DNA of 64,000 nucleotides. Source: an uncultured Paracoccaceae bacterium (GTDB lineage: Bacteria; Pseudomonadota; Alphaproteobacteria; Rhodobacterales; Rhodobacteraceae). Shown here one piece after another: positions 1 to 9,465 of the stretch. Within the stretch, counting starts at the first letter, position 1; every line of letters begins with the position of its first letter. The position numbers and the translations under genes were made by a program. The notes under the pieces were generated by a model. The model saw only the letters and a list, made by a program, of their open reading frames with translations. It searched no databases and was not told the DNA's origin. The stretch lies in contig CANLND010000007.1 in assembly GCA_947492585.1 (NCBI GenBank), positions 62,001 to 126,000 on the forward strand, written 5' to 3'.

Positions 1-1
1 C

Positions 2-532
2 GAGCGCCTGTCTCTGGCTGCGGAACTTTGGCAAACCAATATATTTGAGGCCCGCATTTGTGCCGCAAAACTGCTGACACAAGCGCGGATCAAAGACGAT
101 CAGGCCGTGTGGGATCTGCTGCGTTCGTGGTTGCCCGACTTTGACAGCTGGGCCATTGCGGATCATGTTGCCTCAGCCCTGCAAAAACGTCTGGTGGCCG
201 ATCCAAGCCGATTGGAAACCGTCGCGGACTGGACCCAATCTGAGCACATTTGGACCCGCCGCGCGGTGTTGGTTGCAACTCTGCCCTGGGCCAAAATGCC
301 CAACCCAAAACCGGCAGATCTAGAGATCCGCGATCAAGTTCTGGGATGGGCGGCAGACTACATCGCTGATCGCAACTGGTTCATCCAAAAATCCGTCGCC
401 TGGTGGGTCCGCGATCTCAGCAAACATGACGCAGAGCGCAGCCGCGCTTTTCTTGATACACACGGCCCCGACTTGAAGGCCTTTGCGCGCAAAGAAGCCG
501 GCAAATACCTAAAAGCCCCTTCTGACGGGTAA
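2..532 (+). CDS. DNA alkylation repair protein (AlkD-like), 3' part
   Basis: The reading frame is open from the window edge, so only the last 176 residues are visible and the true start lies upstream. The protein is helical and resembles the HEAT-repeat DNA glycosylases of the AlkC/AlkD family, which remove N3- and N7-alkylated bases. Visible family traits are the stretch LPDFDSWAIADHV (compare the W-D-L-V-D region of AlkD) and a C-terminal block with WFIQKSVAWWVRDLSKHD and ARKEAGKYL, which fits the conserved F-I-R-K-A-I-G-W end of the family. It ends 141 bases before moaA. The family call is by motif resemblance; activity is not shown. Confidence 0.8.
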   Translation, partial: ERLSLAAELWQTNIFEARICAAKLLTQARIKDDQAVWDLLRSWLPDFDSWAIADHVASALQKRLVADPSRLETVADWTQSEHIWTRRAVLVATLPWAKMPNPKPADLEIRDQVLGWAADYIADRNWFIQKSVAWWVRDLSKHDAERSRAFLDTHGPDLKAFARKEAGKYLKAPSDG

Positions 533-673
533 TCAACAGGGGCGCTGACGGGTGCCCGCCCCCGCGGATTATTTTGACAGACCAACAAAGCCACGCCGCA
601 ATTTGGCAGGAAACGCGCCTGATTGCGGCCCGCCCCCTTGTCGGGCCGGGCAGTGCACTTTACCTATTGCCCT

Positions 674-1681
674 ATGACTGCTCCATTGATCGACCCTTTT
701 GCGCGCGCCATCACCTACCTTCGGGTTTCGGTGACCGACCGCTGTGATTTCCGCTGTGTCTACTGCATGTCGGAAAACATGACCTTTTTGCCCAAGAAAG
801 AGCTGTTGACGCTCGAAGAGCTGGATCGCCTGTGCTCCAACTTTGTGGGCATGGGAGTGGAAAAGCTGCGGATCACCGGCGGTGAACCTTTGGTACGGCG
901 TGGTATCATGACCTTCTTTAACGCCATGAGCCGCCATCTGGACAGCGGTGCGCTCAAAGAACTGACGCTGACCACCAATGGCTCTCAACTCGAAAAATAC
1001 GCGCAAGATCTATTTGATGCGGGGGTGCGCCGGGTAAACATATCGCTTGATACCTTGGATGATCAAAAATTTGCCGACATCACCCGCTGGGGTCGCCTGC
1101 CGCAGGTGCTGCGCGGGATAGATGCTGCGCAAAAGGCCGGGTTGCGGGTCAAGATCAACGCAGTGGCGCTGAAAGGGTTCAACGAACCTGAACTGGGCCG
1201 GATCACCCGCTGGTGCGCCGAGCGTGACATGGACCTGACCTGGATCGAAGTCATGCCGATGGGCGATCTAGGCAACGAAGACCGGCTCGATCAATACTGG
1301 TCGCTGAAAGACGTGCGCAGTGCCTATGAACAGGACTATACAGTTACCGATCTGGCCGAGCGGTCTGGCGGACCTGCGCGCTATATCCGCCTGGAAGAAA
1401 CGGGGCAGAAGATCGGTTTTATCACGCCGCTGTCACATAATTTCTGCGAAAGCTGCAATCGTGTGCGCCTCACCTGCACGGGTGAACTGTACATGTGCCT
1501 CGGCCAAGAAGACATGGCAGATCTGCGCGCGCCTCTTCGGGCATCGCCCAATGATGATGCAGAGCTAAAAGAGGCCATTCGCGCCGCGATCACACTGAAA
1601 CCAAAAGGTCATGATTTCGACTATTCCCGCCAGCGCGTGGCGGGGCAGATGACCCGCCACATGAGCCACACTGGCGGCTGA
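674..1681 (+). CDS. moaA: GTP 3',8-cyclase MoaA (molybdenum cofactor biosynthesis)
   Basis: Radical SAM enzyme that converts GTP to 3',8-cyclo-GTP, the first step of molybdopterin synthesis, acting with MoaC. The 335-residue protein has the radical SAM cluster motif at C24, C28 and C31 ([10 protein letters not shown]), the glycine-rich TGGEP motif, and a second cluster site at C258, C261 and C275 (spacing as in the family). It ends in the Gly-Gly tail that MoaA needs for activity. I start it at ATG 674 rather than the in-frame upstream codon at 623, because homologues begin a few residues before [12 protein letters not shown]. waaA starts 14 bases after its stop. Confidence 0.96.
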   Translation: MTAPLIDPFARAITYLRVSVTDRCDFRCVYCMSENMTFLPKKELLTLEELDRLCSNFVGMGVEKLRITGGEPLVRRGIMTFFNAMSRHLDSGALKELTLTTNGSQLEKYAQDLFDAGVRRVNISLDTLDDQKFADITRWGRLPQVLRGIDAAQKAGLRVKINAVALKGFNEPELGRITRWCAERDMDLTWIEVMPMGDLGNEDRLDQYWSLKDVRSAYEQDYTVTDLAERSGGPARYIRLEETGQKIGFITPLSHNFCESCNRVRLTCTGELYMCLGQEDMADLRAPLRASPNDDAELKEAIRAAITLKPKGHDFDYSRQRVAGQMTRHMSHTGG

Positions 1682-1695
1682 CGCCAAGGCAGATT

Positions 1696-3015
1696 ATGAC
1701 CCATTCCTCCAAGCGCGCGGCGACGCCGCTGTTTTATGTCTACCGAGCTGCAACACGGCTTCTGGTACCGTTGGCGTTTCGCTCGATTGCCAAAAAGCTG
1801 TCATCGCAGGGTGTCTCGTCCGAGCGTCAGCGCGAGCGCCTTGGCCATGCGACCCTCCCCCGCCCGGCTGGACAGTTGATCTGGCTGCATGGTGCATCTG
1901 TCGGGGAAAGCCTCGCGGCGATGACCCTGATCGAGCAGTTGAAACAGCATCTTCCTGCCGCGACATTTCTGCTGACATCTGGCACGGCGACCTCTGCTGA
2001 TATGGCCCAAAAACGCCTACCATACGGTGCGTTGCATCAATTTGCACCGCTTGATGGCTGGGGACCAGTGACGCGCTTTCTGCATCACTGGCGCCCCGAC
2101 GCGGCGATTTTTGTCGAAAGTGAACTGTGGCCCGTGACATTGGCCGCCACCCAAAAGTCCGGCGCACCGATCGCATTGGTCAACGCACGCCTGTCGCAAA
2201 AATCCATTGACGGCTGGAAGAAGCGCCCGGATACCGCAGCATTTGTGATGGAACAATTCACCCTGATACTAGCCCAAAACGCAGATATATCCGCCCAATT
2301 GCACAGCCTGGGAGCCCGTGATGTGCGCCCTGCCGGAAATCTAAAAGCAGGGGCTGCACCGCTGCCCGTCGATCAGGCGACGGTCGGCAAAATGAAACAG
2401 GCCACATCCGGGCGGCCGATCTGGATTGCCAGCTCCACCCACCCCGGTGAAGAAGAGGTGGCACTGGCCGCCCATCAACACCTGTTAAAAGAGATCCCCG
2501 ACCTCTTGCTGCTTTTGGCGCCGCGCCACCCCGAGCGAGGGGCTGAGGTGGCCGCTTTGGTTCAGAACGCAGGGTTGCGCTGTGCCCGGCGCAGCACCGA
2601 TGACTCGCTACAGACGAGCACACAGGTGTATCTGGCCGATACCTTGGGCGAACTCGGCAGCTGGTATGCCCTGTCACCGATTGTATTTTTGGGCGGGTCG
2701 CTCCTGCCAATTGGCGGACACAATCCGTTTGAAGTTGCCCAAGCCGGGGCCGCCATTCTAACCGGGCCGGGGTATAGTAATTTCATGGAAACCTTCCCAG
2801 CGCTGCTCGAGCAGGGCGGCGCGCGTAGCGTCCACAATGCGGACACTCTGGCGACAGCCGTATCAGACTGGCTGACCCAGCCAGACACATTGCGGGCGGC
2901 ACAAACCGCAGCCACGGCCTATGTCACCCAACAGACCGATCAACTGGACATGACCATCAAGGCCCTGTTGCAGATGATCCCACCCCCTAATGGAGGCCAG
3001 AATGACGCAGGTTGA
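1696..3015 (+). CDS. waaA: 3-deoxy-D-manno-octulosonic acid transferase (Kdo transferase)
   Basis: Transfers Kdo from CMP-Kdo to lipid A precursors at the cytoplasmic face of the inner membrane. The 439-residue protein has the usual family length. It has an N-terminal hydrophobic anchor, the conserved WLHGASVGE loop near residues 62-70, VNARLS in the middle, and a GGHNPFE segment in the C-terminal GT-B half where the CMP-sugar binds. It is closely packed: 14 bases after moaA, and its stop overlaps the next glycosyltransferase by 14 bases. This indicates an operon for inner-core lipopolysaccharide. Confidence 0.95.
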   Translation: MTHSSKRAATPLFYVYRAATRLLVPLAFRSIAKKLSSQGVSSERQRERLGHATLPRPAGQLIWLHGASVGESLAAMTLIEQLKQHLPAATFLLTSGTATSADMAQKRLPYGALHQFAPLDGWGPVTRFLHHWRPDAAIFVESELWPVTLAATQKSGAPIALVNARLSQKSIDGWKKRPDTAAFVMEQFTLILAQNADISAQLHSLGARDVRPAGNLKAGAAPLPVDQATVGKMKQATSGRPIWIASSTHPGEEEVALAAHQHLLKEIPDLLLLLAPRHPERGAEVAALVQNAGLRCARRSTDDSLQTSTQVYLADTLGELGSWYALSPIVFLGGSLLPIGGHNPFEVAQAGAAILTGPGYSNFMETFPALLEQGGARSVHNADTLATAVSDWLTQPDTLRAAQTAATAYVTQQTDQLDMTIKALLQMIPPPNGGQNDAG

Positions 3016-4060
3016 CCCCAATACAATTGACGTCGTTGCGCCCAATTTCAAACGCCGCTTGTCGGGGGTCACCTCAACCATCGTGCGATTGGTGCCGCTG
3101 CAACAAAAAGCCATTGGCATTGCAACCACTGGCAGCGGCCTGCCCGACGACATGCCACATCTGTCGATGGGGCAACTGCTGAGCCTTCGCCGAAACGGCC
3201 CCTCCGGGCCACGGGTCTGGCACGCCAGACGGAACGTCGAAATGCTGGGTGGGCTGGTGCTGAAACATCTGCTGCGCAAGAACCTGAAACTGCTGTTCAC
3301 TTCTGCCTCACAACGGCAGCATTCTGGTTATACCAAATGGCTGATGTCGAAAATGGACCGGGTGATTGCCACCTCGGCCAAAGGCGCGGCCTATCTTGAT
3401 CATCCGGTGCAGGTCGTCCACCATGGCATCAACACGCAAGACTTTGCACCCGTCGCCGACAAATCTGCCCTGCGCCGCACATTGGGCCTGCCCGAAGAGG
3501 CAATCATAATTGGCTGCTTTGGTCGGATCCGCGCACAAAAAGGCACTGATGTATTTGTCACCGCCATGCTGGACGTGTTGAAACAACACCCCAATGCCGT
3601 GGCACTGGTAATGGGACGGGCCACCGAAAAATACGAAGGGTTTGAAAAAGACCTGCGTGCTCAGGTCAAGGCTGCGGGCCTGTCAGATCGCCTGCTGTTT
3701 CCCGCTGAGGTGCCTGTGTGGGAGGTCGCCCGTTGGTATCAGGCGTTGGATCTGTATGTCGCTCCCCAACGCTGGGAAGGCTTTGGTCTCACCCCGCTCG
3801 AAGCGATGTCCTGCGGGGTGCCGGTTGTGGCCACACGGGTTGGCGCCTTTGAAGAGCTGGTAGCCGATCAGACCTGCGGCTTGCTGATTGACCCCGGCGA
3901 GGTCGACCAGATGGTGACCGCTGTCACCTCGGTTCTGTCAGTTGAAGGCCGCCTGCAAGACTGGTCAAGCGCCGCGCGCGCGCATGTTCTGGCGGGCTTT
4001 GCGCTGGAAAAAGAGGCCAACACTTTGGTCGCCCTCTATCAGGATTTATTACGCGGATAA
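3002..4060 (+). CDS. Glycosyltransferase family 4 protein, LpcC-like (LPS core)
   Basis: GT-B glycosyltransferase of 352 residues. Visible landmarks are GCFGRIRAQKGTDVF at the start of the C-terminal Rossmann half and PQRWEGFGLTPLEAMSCGVP, which carries the E-x7-E nucleotide-sugar motif of GT4 enzymes, followed by VVATRVGAFEELV. The start is ATG 3002, preceded by GGAGG at 2991-2996; an in-frame ATG at 2990 lies before that site and is less likely. Overlap with waaA suggests that it adds the sugar next to Kdo, as LpcC mannosyltransferase does in rhizobia. Donor and acceptor are inferred only. Confidence 0.85.
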   Translation: MTQVDPNTIDVVAPNFKRRLSGVTSTIVRLVPLQQKAIGIATTGSGLPDDMPHLSMGQLLSLRRNGPSGPRVWHARRNVEMLGGLVLKHLLRKNLKLLFTSASQRQHSGYTKWLMSKMDRVIATSAKGAAYLDHPVQVVHHGINTQDFAPVADKSALRRTLGLPEEAIIIGCFGRIRAQKGTDVFVTAMLDVLKQHPNAVALVMGRATEKYEGFEKDLRAQVKAAGLSDRLLFPAEVPVWEVARWYQALDLYVAPQRWEGFGLTPLEAMSCGVPVVATRVGAFEELVADQTCGLLIDPGEVDQMVTAVTSVLSVEGRLQDWSSAARAHVLAGFALEKEANTLVALYQDLLRG

Positions 4061-4091
4061 GCGCGCCGGGCCAATTAGGCCCAGCCTAGGA

Positions 4092-5255
4092 TCACGCCGC
4101 AGGCATCCGCTGTTCAACGATTTCCGCCCACCAGCTGCACCCCGCCGGAATCACCTCATCGTTAAAATTGTATTCCGGGTGGTGCACTGCAGCCGTGTCG
4201 CCGTTGCCAACCAGAATATAAGCGCCCGGACGTTCTTCGAGCAGATAGGCAAAGTCTTCGCCGCCCATCACCAATGGGGCCTCAGCACAAGCGCCAGAAA
4301 TGCCTTTGGCCACTTTGGCCGCAAAATCGGTCTGCTCTTCGGCATTGACCATTACTGGATACCCCCGGTTGTAGGTGACATCCGCCTGCCCGCCAAAGGT
4401 GGCCGCGACGCCTGTGCAGATTTCGTTTATCCGGGTTTCTGCCATCAAACGGATCCCCGCATCCATCGTGCGCACGGTGCCTTTGATCCGCACCTTCTGC
4501 GGGATCACATTGAACGCCTTGGACGAGGTTTCAAACGAGGTCACCGACACCACGACCTGATGCACCGGATCAGCGTTGCGCGAGGCGATCGTCTGCAATG
4601 ACAGTACCGCCTGCGCCGCCATCACCGTACTATCAACGGTTTCCTGTGGCTTGGCGGCATGGCCCCCCTTGCCTTCGAATGTGATGTCAAACGTATCTGT
4701 TGCGGCAAAAAACGCGCCGGGGCGGATGGCAAAACTGCCCGCGGGCTGACCCGGCCAGTTGTGCATTCCATAGACCTCTTGGATATTCCAACGGTCCATC
4801 ATACCGTCATCGCACATTTCCTTTCCACCGCCTCCGCCTTCTTCGGCAGGCTGGAAAATAACCACAACAGTGCCGTCGAAGTTACGCGTCTCTGAAAGAT
4901 ACTTTGCCGCGCCCAACAGCATGGCAGTGTGCCCATCATGACCGCAGGCGTGCATGGCACCCTCAGTTTTTGAGGCATACTCCAGCCCAGTCTGTTCATG
5001 AATTGGCAACGCATCCATATCGGCCCGCAACCCGATGACCTTGCCCGAGGTGTTGCTGTTGCCTTTGATCACCCCAACAACGCCCGTGCGCCCAATACCG
5101 GTGACAACTTCGTCACAGCCAAACGCCGTCAGTTTCTCGGCGACCAGCGCGCTGGTGCGGTGGGTTTCAAACAGGATTTCAGGATTTTCATGAATATCCC
5201 GACGCCAGGCGGTGATTTCGTCCTGAAGTTCAGCAAAACGGTTCTTGACCGGCAT
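4092..5255 (-). CDS. M20 family amidohydrolase (hippurate hydrolase type)
   Basis: Zinc/manganese-dependent amidohydrolase of 387 residues that cleaves N-acyl amino acids or related amides. Metal-site motifs are clear: ADMDALP, ACGHDGHTAMLLGA (metal His and Asp), PAEEGGGGG (catalytic Glu pair) and GGEDFAYL near the end. GGAG lies 7 bases before the start codon. It follows the ABC-transporter ATPase gene on the same strand after a 212-base gap and converges with the glycosyltransferase. The setting suggests that it hydrolyses a substrate brought in by the neighbouring peptide-type importer; the substrate is unknown. Confidence 0.9.
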   Translation of the reverse strand: MPVKNRFAELQDEITAWRRDIHENPEILFETHRTSALVAEKLTAFGCDEVVTGIGRTGVVGVIKGNSNTSGKVIGLRADMDALPIHEQTGLEYASKTEGAMHACGHDGHTAMLLGAAKYLSETRNFDGTVVVIFQPAEEGGGGGKEMCDDGMMDRWNIQEVYGMHNWPGQPAGSFAIRPGAFFAATDTFDITFEGKGGHAAKPQETVDSTVMAAQAVLSLQTIASRNADPVHQVVVSVTSFETSSKAFNVIPQKVRIKGTVRTMDAGIRLMAETRINEICTGVAATFGGQADVTYNRGYPVMVNAEEQTDFAAKVAKGISGACAEAPLVMGGEDFAYLLEERPGAYILVGNGDTAAVHHPEYNFNDEVIPAGCSWWAEIVEQRMPAA

Positions 5256-5467
5256 GAGATGTCTCCGTGTTTAGAAGTGCGGCTGTTCCGCAGTGTATAT
5301 ACATTAAGAGGCGCATTCTAATCGCACAGGAAATTGATGATCGACGCGTTTAGGTTCTGTGACCCACTTTCGGCACATAGTTCAAGCACGAGATGCGACC
5401 GTCCTGCCCAAACCGGGGCTTGCGTGTTCAAATGTCTCCGCCAGATGGGCTGCCACGCAATACAATT

Positions 5468-7288
5468 TCAATAGCCGCTGTCCGTTGTCAGCACAAAATG
5501 CCCTGGCTCCAGCTCCAGATATTGTGACGGTTCAGGTTTATAGCCGATGTCATGGATGGGCGAAGGAATCGGTTTGAAATTCAGATCCCGTTCGGATTTG
5601 CGTTGGCGCGGGTCGGCGATGGGCACCGCCTCCATCAAGGCCTGCGTATAGGCATGTAGCGGGTTCGTGAACACCCGGTCGCGTGGGCCGATTTCGACCA
5701 ACCGTCCCAGATACATCACCCCAACCTGATGGCTGACCCGCTCAACAACAGCCATATCGTGACTGATAAACAAAAACGACAGATCCAGATCCGCCTGCAG
5801 CTCCATCATCAGGTTCAAGACCTGCGCCTGCACGGACACATCCAACGCCGAAACCGCTTCATCTGCCACAATCAGTTTCGGGTTCAACGCCAGCGCCCGG
5901 GCAATCGCAATCCGCTGCCGTTGTCCCCCCGACATTTCATGAGGGAAGCGACGCATGAAACTGCGGGGCAATTGCACCCGATCAAACAAATGCGCCACGC
6001 GATCGTGAACCTCAGACCCCGACGCCAATTTGTAATTCCGTAGCGGTTCCGCCACCTGATCCATCAGCCGCATCTGCGGATTAAGCGAGGCAAACGGATC
6101 CTGAAAGATCATCTGCATGTCTTGTCGCGCCTCATGCATCTGCGATGCTGAAAAATTGAGCACATTGCGGCCTTCAAATTCAACTTTACCAGACTGAGGT
6201 TCAACAAGACGCAAAATCGATCGCCCGGCTGAGGACTTCCCACAGCCAGATTCGCCCACCAATGACAACGTCTGGCCCTTAAATACCTTGAACGACACAT
6301 CTTCGACGGCATGCACTTTGGCGACTGTCCGGCGAAACAGCCCTCCTTTGACCGGGAAGCGCGTGACAAGATTTTCAACATTTAGAATCACATCGTCCGA
6401 TCCTTTGATAGGCGCGATCTTCTGATCTTTGACCCCCATCAATTTCATCGGCTCTGGATAGGCCTTGCCGCGCATGTCGCCCAATTTTGGCACCGCGGCC
6501 AGCAATGCCTTGGTGTAGTCATGCTGCGGATTTTCGAAAATCTCCTGCACGGTCCCCTCTTCGACCTTATTGCCGCGATACATAACCACAACCCGATCCG
6601 CCATTTGCGCCACCACCGCCATATCATGGGTGATGAACATCACTGCGGTGCCGGTCTCGCGCTTCAAACGGTCCATTAAGGCCAGGATTTCCGCCTGAAT
6701 GGTCACGTCCAATGCGGTGGTTGGTTCATCCGCGATCAGCAGACGCGGCTCACAGGCCATGGCCATCGCAATCACCACACGCTGGCGCATTCCGCCTGAC
6801 AATTCATGGGGATACTGTTTCATGCGGCGTTGTGGCTCTGGGATGCGAACCTGTTGCAACAGCTCCAATGCCCGCGCAGAGGCCTGCGTCTGGCTCAGAC
6901 CTTTGTGTACACGCAGCCCTTCGGTCAGCTGGCGCTCTACAGTGAACACCGGATTGAGCGCGGTCATCGGTTCCTGAAAAATCATACCGATTTCATTGCC
7001 CCGAATCTGCCGCATTAGGTCTTGTGAACTGCGTGTCAGATCCAGCGTACCGCCATCGCGTTGGTCAAACAGAAGCTCCCCCCCGGCGATGCCTCCTCCG
7101 CCAAATTCCACCAACCGCATCACTGACAACGACGATACAGATTTGCCTGACCCAGACTCTCCGACGATGCAGACTGTCTCGCCAGGATGCACGTCAAACG
7201 ACACATCTTCGACACCGACAACCGGACCGTCTTTGGTTTGAAATTCAACACGAAGGCCCTTTACTTGGACAATTGGCTGATCCAGCAC
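5468..7288 (-). CDS. Peptide-type ABC transporter, fused double ATP-binding protein
   Basis: Two OppD/OppF-type ATPases fused into one 606-residue chain. The first half has Walker A GESGSGKSV, signature LSGGMRQRV and Walker B LLIADEP. The second half has Walker A GESGCGKSS, signature MSGGQRQR and Walker B LIVADEA. Each half carries the C-terminal extension typical of oligopeptide ATPases (NPQHDYTKALLAAVP and NPLHAYTQALMEAVP). I chose GTG 7288, which has GGAG 7 bases upstream; a further upstream in-frame codon at 7315 lacks a site. It energises the permeases encoded divergently at 9466-11428, so no separate second ATPase gene is needed. Confidence 0.95.
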   Translation of the reverse strand: MLDQPIVQVKGLRVEFQTKDGPVVGVEDVSFDVHPGETVCIVGESGSGKSVSSLSVMRLVEFGGGGIAGGELLFDQRDGGTLDLTRSSQDLMRQIRGNEIGMIFQEPMTALNPVFTVERQLTEGLRVHKGLSQTQASARALELLQQVRIPEPQRRMKQYPHELSGGMRQRVVIAMAMACEPRLLIADEPTTALDVTIQAEILALMDRLKRETGTAVMFITHDMAVVAQMADRVVVMYRGNKVEEGTVQEIFENPQHDYTKALLAAVPKLGDMRGKAYPEPMKLMGVKDQKIAPIKGSDDVILNVENLVTRFPVKGGLFRRTVAKVHAVEDVSFKVFKGQTLSLVGESGCGKSSAGRSILRLVEPQSGKVEFEGRNVLNFSASQMHEARQDMQMIFQDPFASLNPQMRLMDQVAEPLRNYKLASGSEVHDRVAHLFDRVQLPRSFMRRFPHEMSGGQRQRIAIARALALNPKLIVADEAVSALDVSVQAQVLNLMMELQADLDLSFLFISHDMAVVERVSHQVGVMYLGRLVEIGPRDRVFTNPLHAYTQALMEAVPIADPRQRKSERDLNFKPIPSPIHDIGYKPEPSQYLELEPGHFVLTTDSGY

Positions 7289-7623
7289 GCGGTGTCTCCT
7301 TTCTAACGTTTTCACACACAGTCCGTCTTTTAGGCGCCTTGCACGCGTTTCATCTCAACGGCGTTCGCACCACCATGCAAGAAAATTTCCTCATGACAAG
7401 GCTTGCATTTTTTGCCGACTCCGCTTTCGATGCGTGTGTAATGAATGAACCACTCATCAAAAGATTGCGCAGCACTTCAACCTTTTCTTTGACTAGTAAG
7501 CAACATTTTGTGCCGTTGACGTGTTCCACGACATCCAAATTTCACAAAATTGGATGTCACATGCAATTTGATGAAGTCGGTCAAAAATATAAAAGGACGA
7601 TACAGTCCGACATGGAGAGAGAA
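7289..7623. promoter_or_regulatory. Divergent control region between ABC ATPase and binding-protein genes
   Basis: This 335-base spacer separates the two arms of the importer and must hold both promoters. It is richer in A+T than the flanking genes. The clearest structure is a 9-bp inverted repeat at 7530-7538 and 7550-7558 (GACATCCAA / TTGGATGTC, 11-base spacer), about 65 bases before the binding-protein start. It is a candidate operator. No convincing -35/-10 pair could be fixed by eye. Confidence 0.5.
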
Positions 7624-9321
7624 ATGAAAATCAAAACCCTATTGATGGGCGCAATTGCGGCCACCGCATTTGCACCTGTTGCCCTCGCGGAACGCGGCGC
7701 TGATGGCCAGGTCAATATCATCTACTGGCAGGCTCCATCGATCCTGAACCCGTTCCTATCTGGCGGCACCAAGGACACCGAAGCCGCGTCACTGATCGTT
7801 GAGCCGCTGGCACGTTACGACGAAACCGGAAAAATGGTGCCATGGTTGGTGAACGAAATTCCGACGGTACAGAATGGCGGAGTCAGCGCCGATCTGACCA
7901 GCATCACGTGGAAGATCAAATCCGGGATCAAGTGGTCAGACGGCAGCGATTTCACCGCACATGACGTTAAATTCACCGCCGAATACTGCATGCATCCCGA
8001 AGGCGGTTGCGCACAGGTCACGAAATTTGAGGGCGTCACCAATGTCGAGGCATTGGATGACCTGACGGTTAAGGTCACCTTTGGCGCCCCAACGCCCTTC
8101 CCCTATGGCCCCTTTGTCGGTGGCGAAAGCCCGATCCTGCAACAAGCCCAATTTGAAAATTGCACCGGAGCCAAAGCCCCGGAATGCACCAGCGCCAACT
8201 TTGGCCCGATTGGCACCGGCGCGTTTGTTGTCGAAGACTTTAAACCCAATGACGTGATCACACTGGTCGCCAACGACCACTATCGCGACCCTCTCAAACC
8301 CGCCTTCGGACGCGTATTGTTCAAAGGTGGTGGCGATGCAACGGCTGCGGGCCGCGCTGTCATGGAAACCGGCGAGTTTGACTACGGCTGGAATCTGCAA
8401 CTGGCGCCAGACGTGATTGCCCAGATGGAAGCAGGCGGAAAAGGCAAACCTGTTGCAGGCTTTGGCCCGCTTCTGGAACGCATCATGCTGAACAACACCA
8501 ACCCCGACCCTGAGCTGGGCCCAGATGAGCGTTCAGTTGTACGCCCCCACCCCTTCTTGGGTGACCCAGCCGTCTACAACGCGCTGTCACTGGCCATCGA
8601 CCGCCCACTGCTGGTGGAAATCGGCTATGGCAAGGCCGGTAAAGTTGGCTGTAACTGGATCCCAGCCCCGGCAGCCGTGAATTCAGACACATTCACCTGT
8701 GATGTGCAGGACATCGCAGCTGCCAATAAAATGCTGGACGATGCAGGTTATCTGGATACCGATGGCGATGGCATCCGTGAAGCACACGGCAAACCAATGA
8801 AGATGCTGTACCAGACTTCAACCAACGCTGTACGTCAGGATTTCCAAGCGCTGATCAAACAGTGGTGGAGCGAAATTGGCATCGACACCGAGCTGCGCAA
8901 CATCAGCGGTTCTGTCTTCTTTGGCGGGGATCCCGGCTCTCCGGACACGTTCCAGAAGTTCTACGCCGACATTCAAATGTACGCCAACACCTTCAACGGA
9001 ACCGACCCGCAGTCATATTTGGGCCACGGGTTGTGCGAAAAAGCACCTTCACCTGCAAACCAATGGCAGGGTGAAAACATCTCGCGTTTCTGCGACGAAG
9101 CATATGACGCGCTTTATGCAGAGCTAACCAACACAGCTGGCGCGGACGCTCGCGCCGAAATCTCGCGTCGTCTCAACGACATCATCGTCAGCAAAGGCGG
9201 CATGATCCCACTGGTCCACCGCGGTCGCCTGTCCGCACATGCCAACTCACTGGGCGGTGTCAAACTGAACGTATGGGACAGCGAACTGTGGAATGCAGCC
9301 GATTGGCACCGCATTAAGTAA
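7624..9321 (+). CDS. Peptide-type ABC transporter, periplasmic solute-binding protein (family 5)
   Basis: Exported binding protein of 565 residues, the size of DppA/OppA-type family 5 proteins. The N terminus is a signal peptide (KIKTLLMG core, cleavage likely after VALA at about residue 22). The mature part opens with VNIIYWQAPSILNPF and contains LTWKIKSGIKWSDG-like family features (ITWKIKSGIKWSDGSDFTAHDV). The frame is open far upstream, but ATG 7624 directly precedes the signal peptide and has GGAGAG just before it. A strong stem-loop follows the stop, before the permease genes. Ligand not predictable; peptides or N-acyl amino acids are possible given the adjacent M20 enzyme. Confidence 0.93.
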   Translation: MKIKTLLMGAIAATAFAPVALAERGADGQVNIIYWQAPSILNPFLSGGTKDTEAASLIVEPLARYDETGKMVPWLVNEIPTVQNGGVSADLTSITWKIKSGIKWSDGSDFTAHDVKFTAEYCMHPEGGCAQVTKFEGVTNVEALDDLTVKVTFGAPTPFPYGPFVGGESPILQQAQFENCTGAKAPECTSANFGPIGTGAFVVEDFKPNDVITLVANDHYRDPLKPAFGRVLFKGGGDATAAGRAVMETGEFDYGWNLQLAPDVIAQMEAGGKGKPVAGFGPLLERIMLNNTNPDPELGPDERSVVRPHPFLGDPAVYNALSLAIDRPLLVEIGYGKAGKVGCNWIPAPAAVNSDTFTCDVQDIAAANKMLDDAGYLDTDGDGIREAHGKPMKMLYQTSTNAVRQDFQALIKQWWSEIGIDTELRNISGSVFFGGDPGSPDTFQKFYADIQMYANTFNGTDPQSYLGHGLCEKAPSPANQWQGENISRFCDEAYDALYAELTNTAGADARAEISRRLNDIIVSKGGMIPLVHRGRLSAHANSLGGVKLNVWDSELWNAADWHRIK

Positions 9322-9337
9322 CTGATCTGAAACGGCG

Positions 9338-9366
9338 AAGTCCCGACACCCTGTCTGTCGGGGCTT
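9338..9366 (+). promoter_or_regulatory. Intercistronic stem-loop after binding-protein gene
   Basis: An 11-bp stem (9338-9348 with 9356-9366, one G-T pair, 7-base loop) lies 17 bases after the binding-protein stop. There is no T-run after it, so it is more likely an mRNA-stabilising or partial-termination structure than a full terminator. Such hairpins commonly let the binding protein be made in excess over the permeases. Confidence 0.6.
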
Positions 9367-9465
9367 CTGCGCGTTGTATTACGGCCAGTTTCCTGCACTA
9401 TAGTGTCGGGCAATACGCCCCCAACACTGTTTCTGACGACCCCGAAAATAAAGGCGTCCCTCCTG

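Noticed and set aside
4068-4082. Inverted repeat GGGCC-AATTA-GGCCC between the convergent glycosyltransferase and amidohydrolase genes
   Set aside because: A 5-bp stem without a T-run is too weak to call a terminator.
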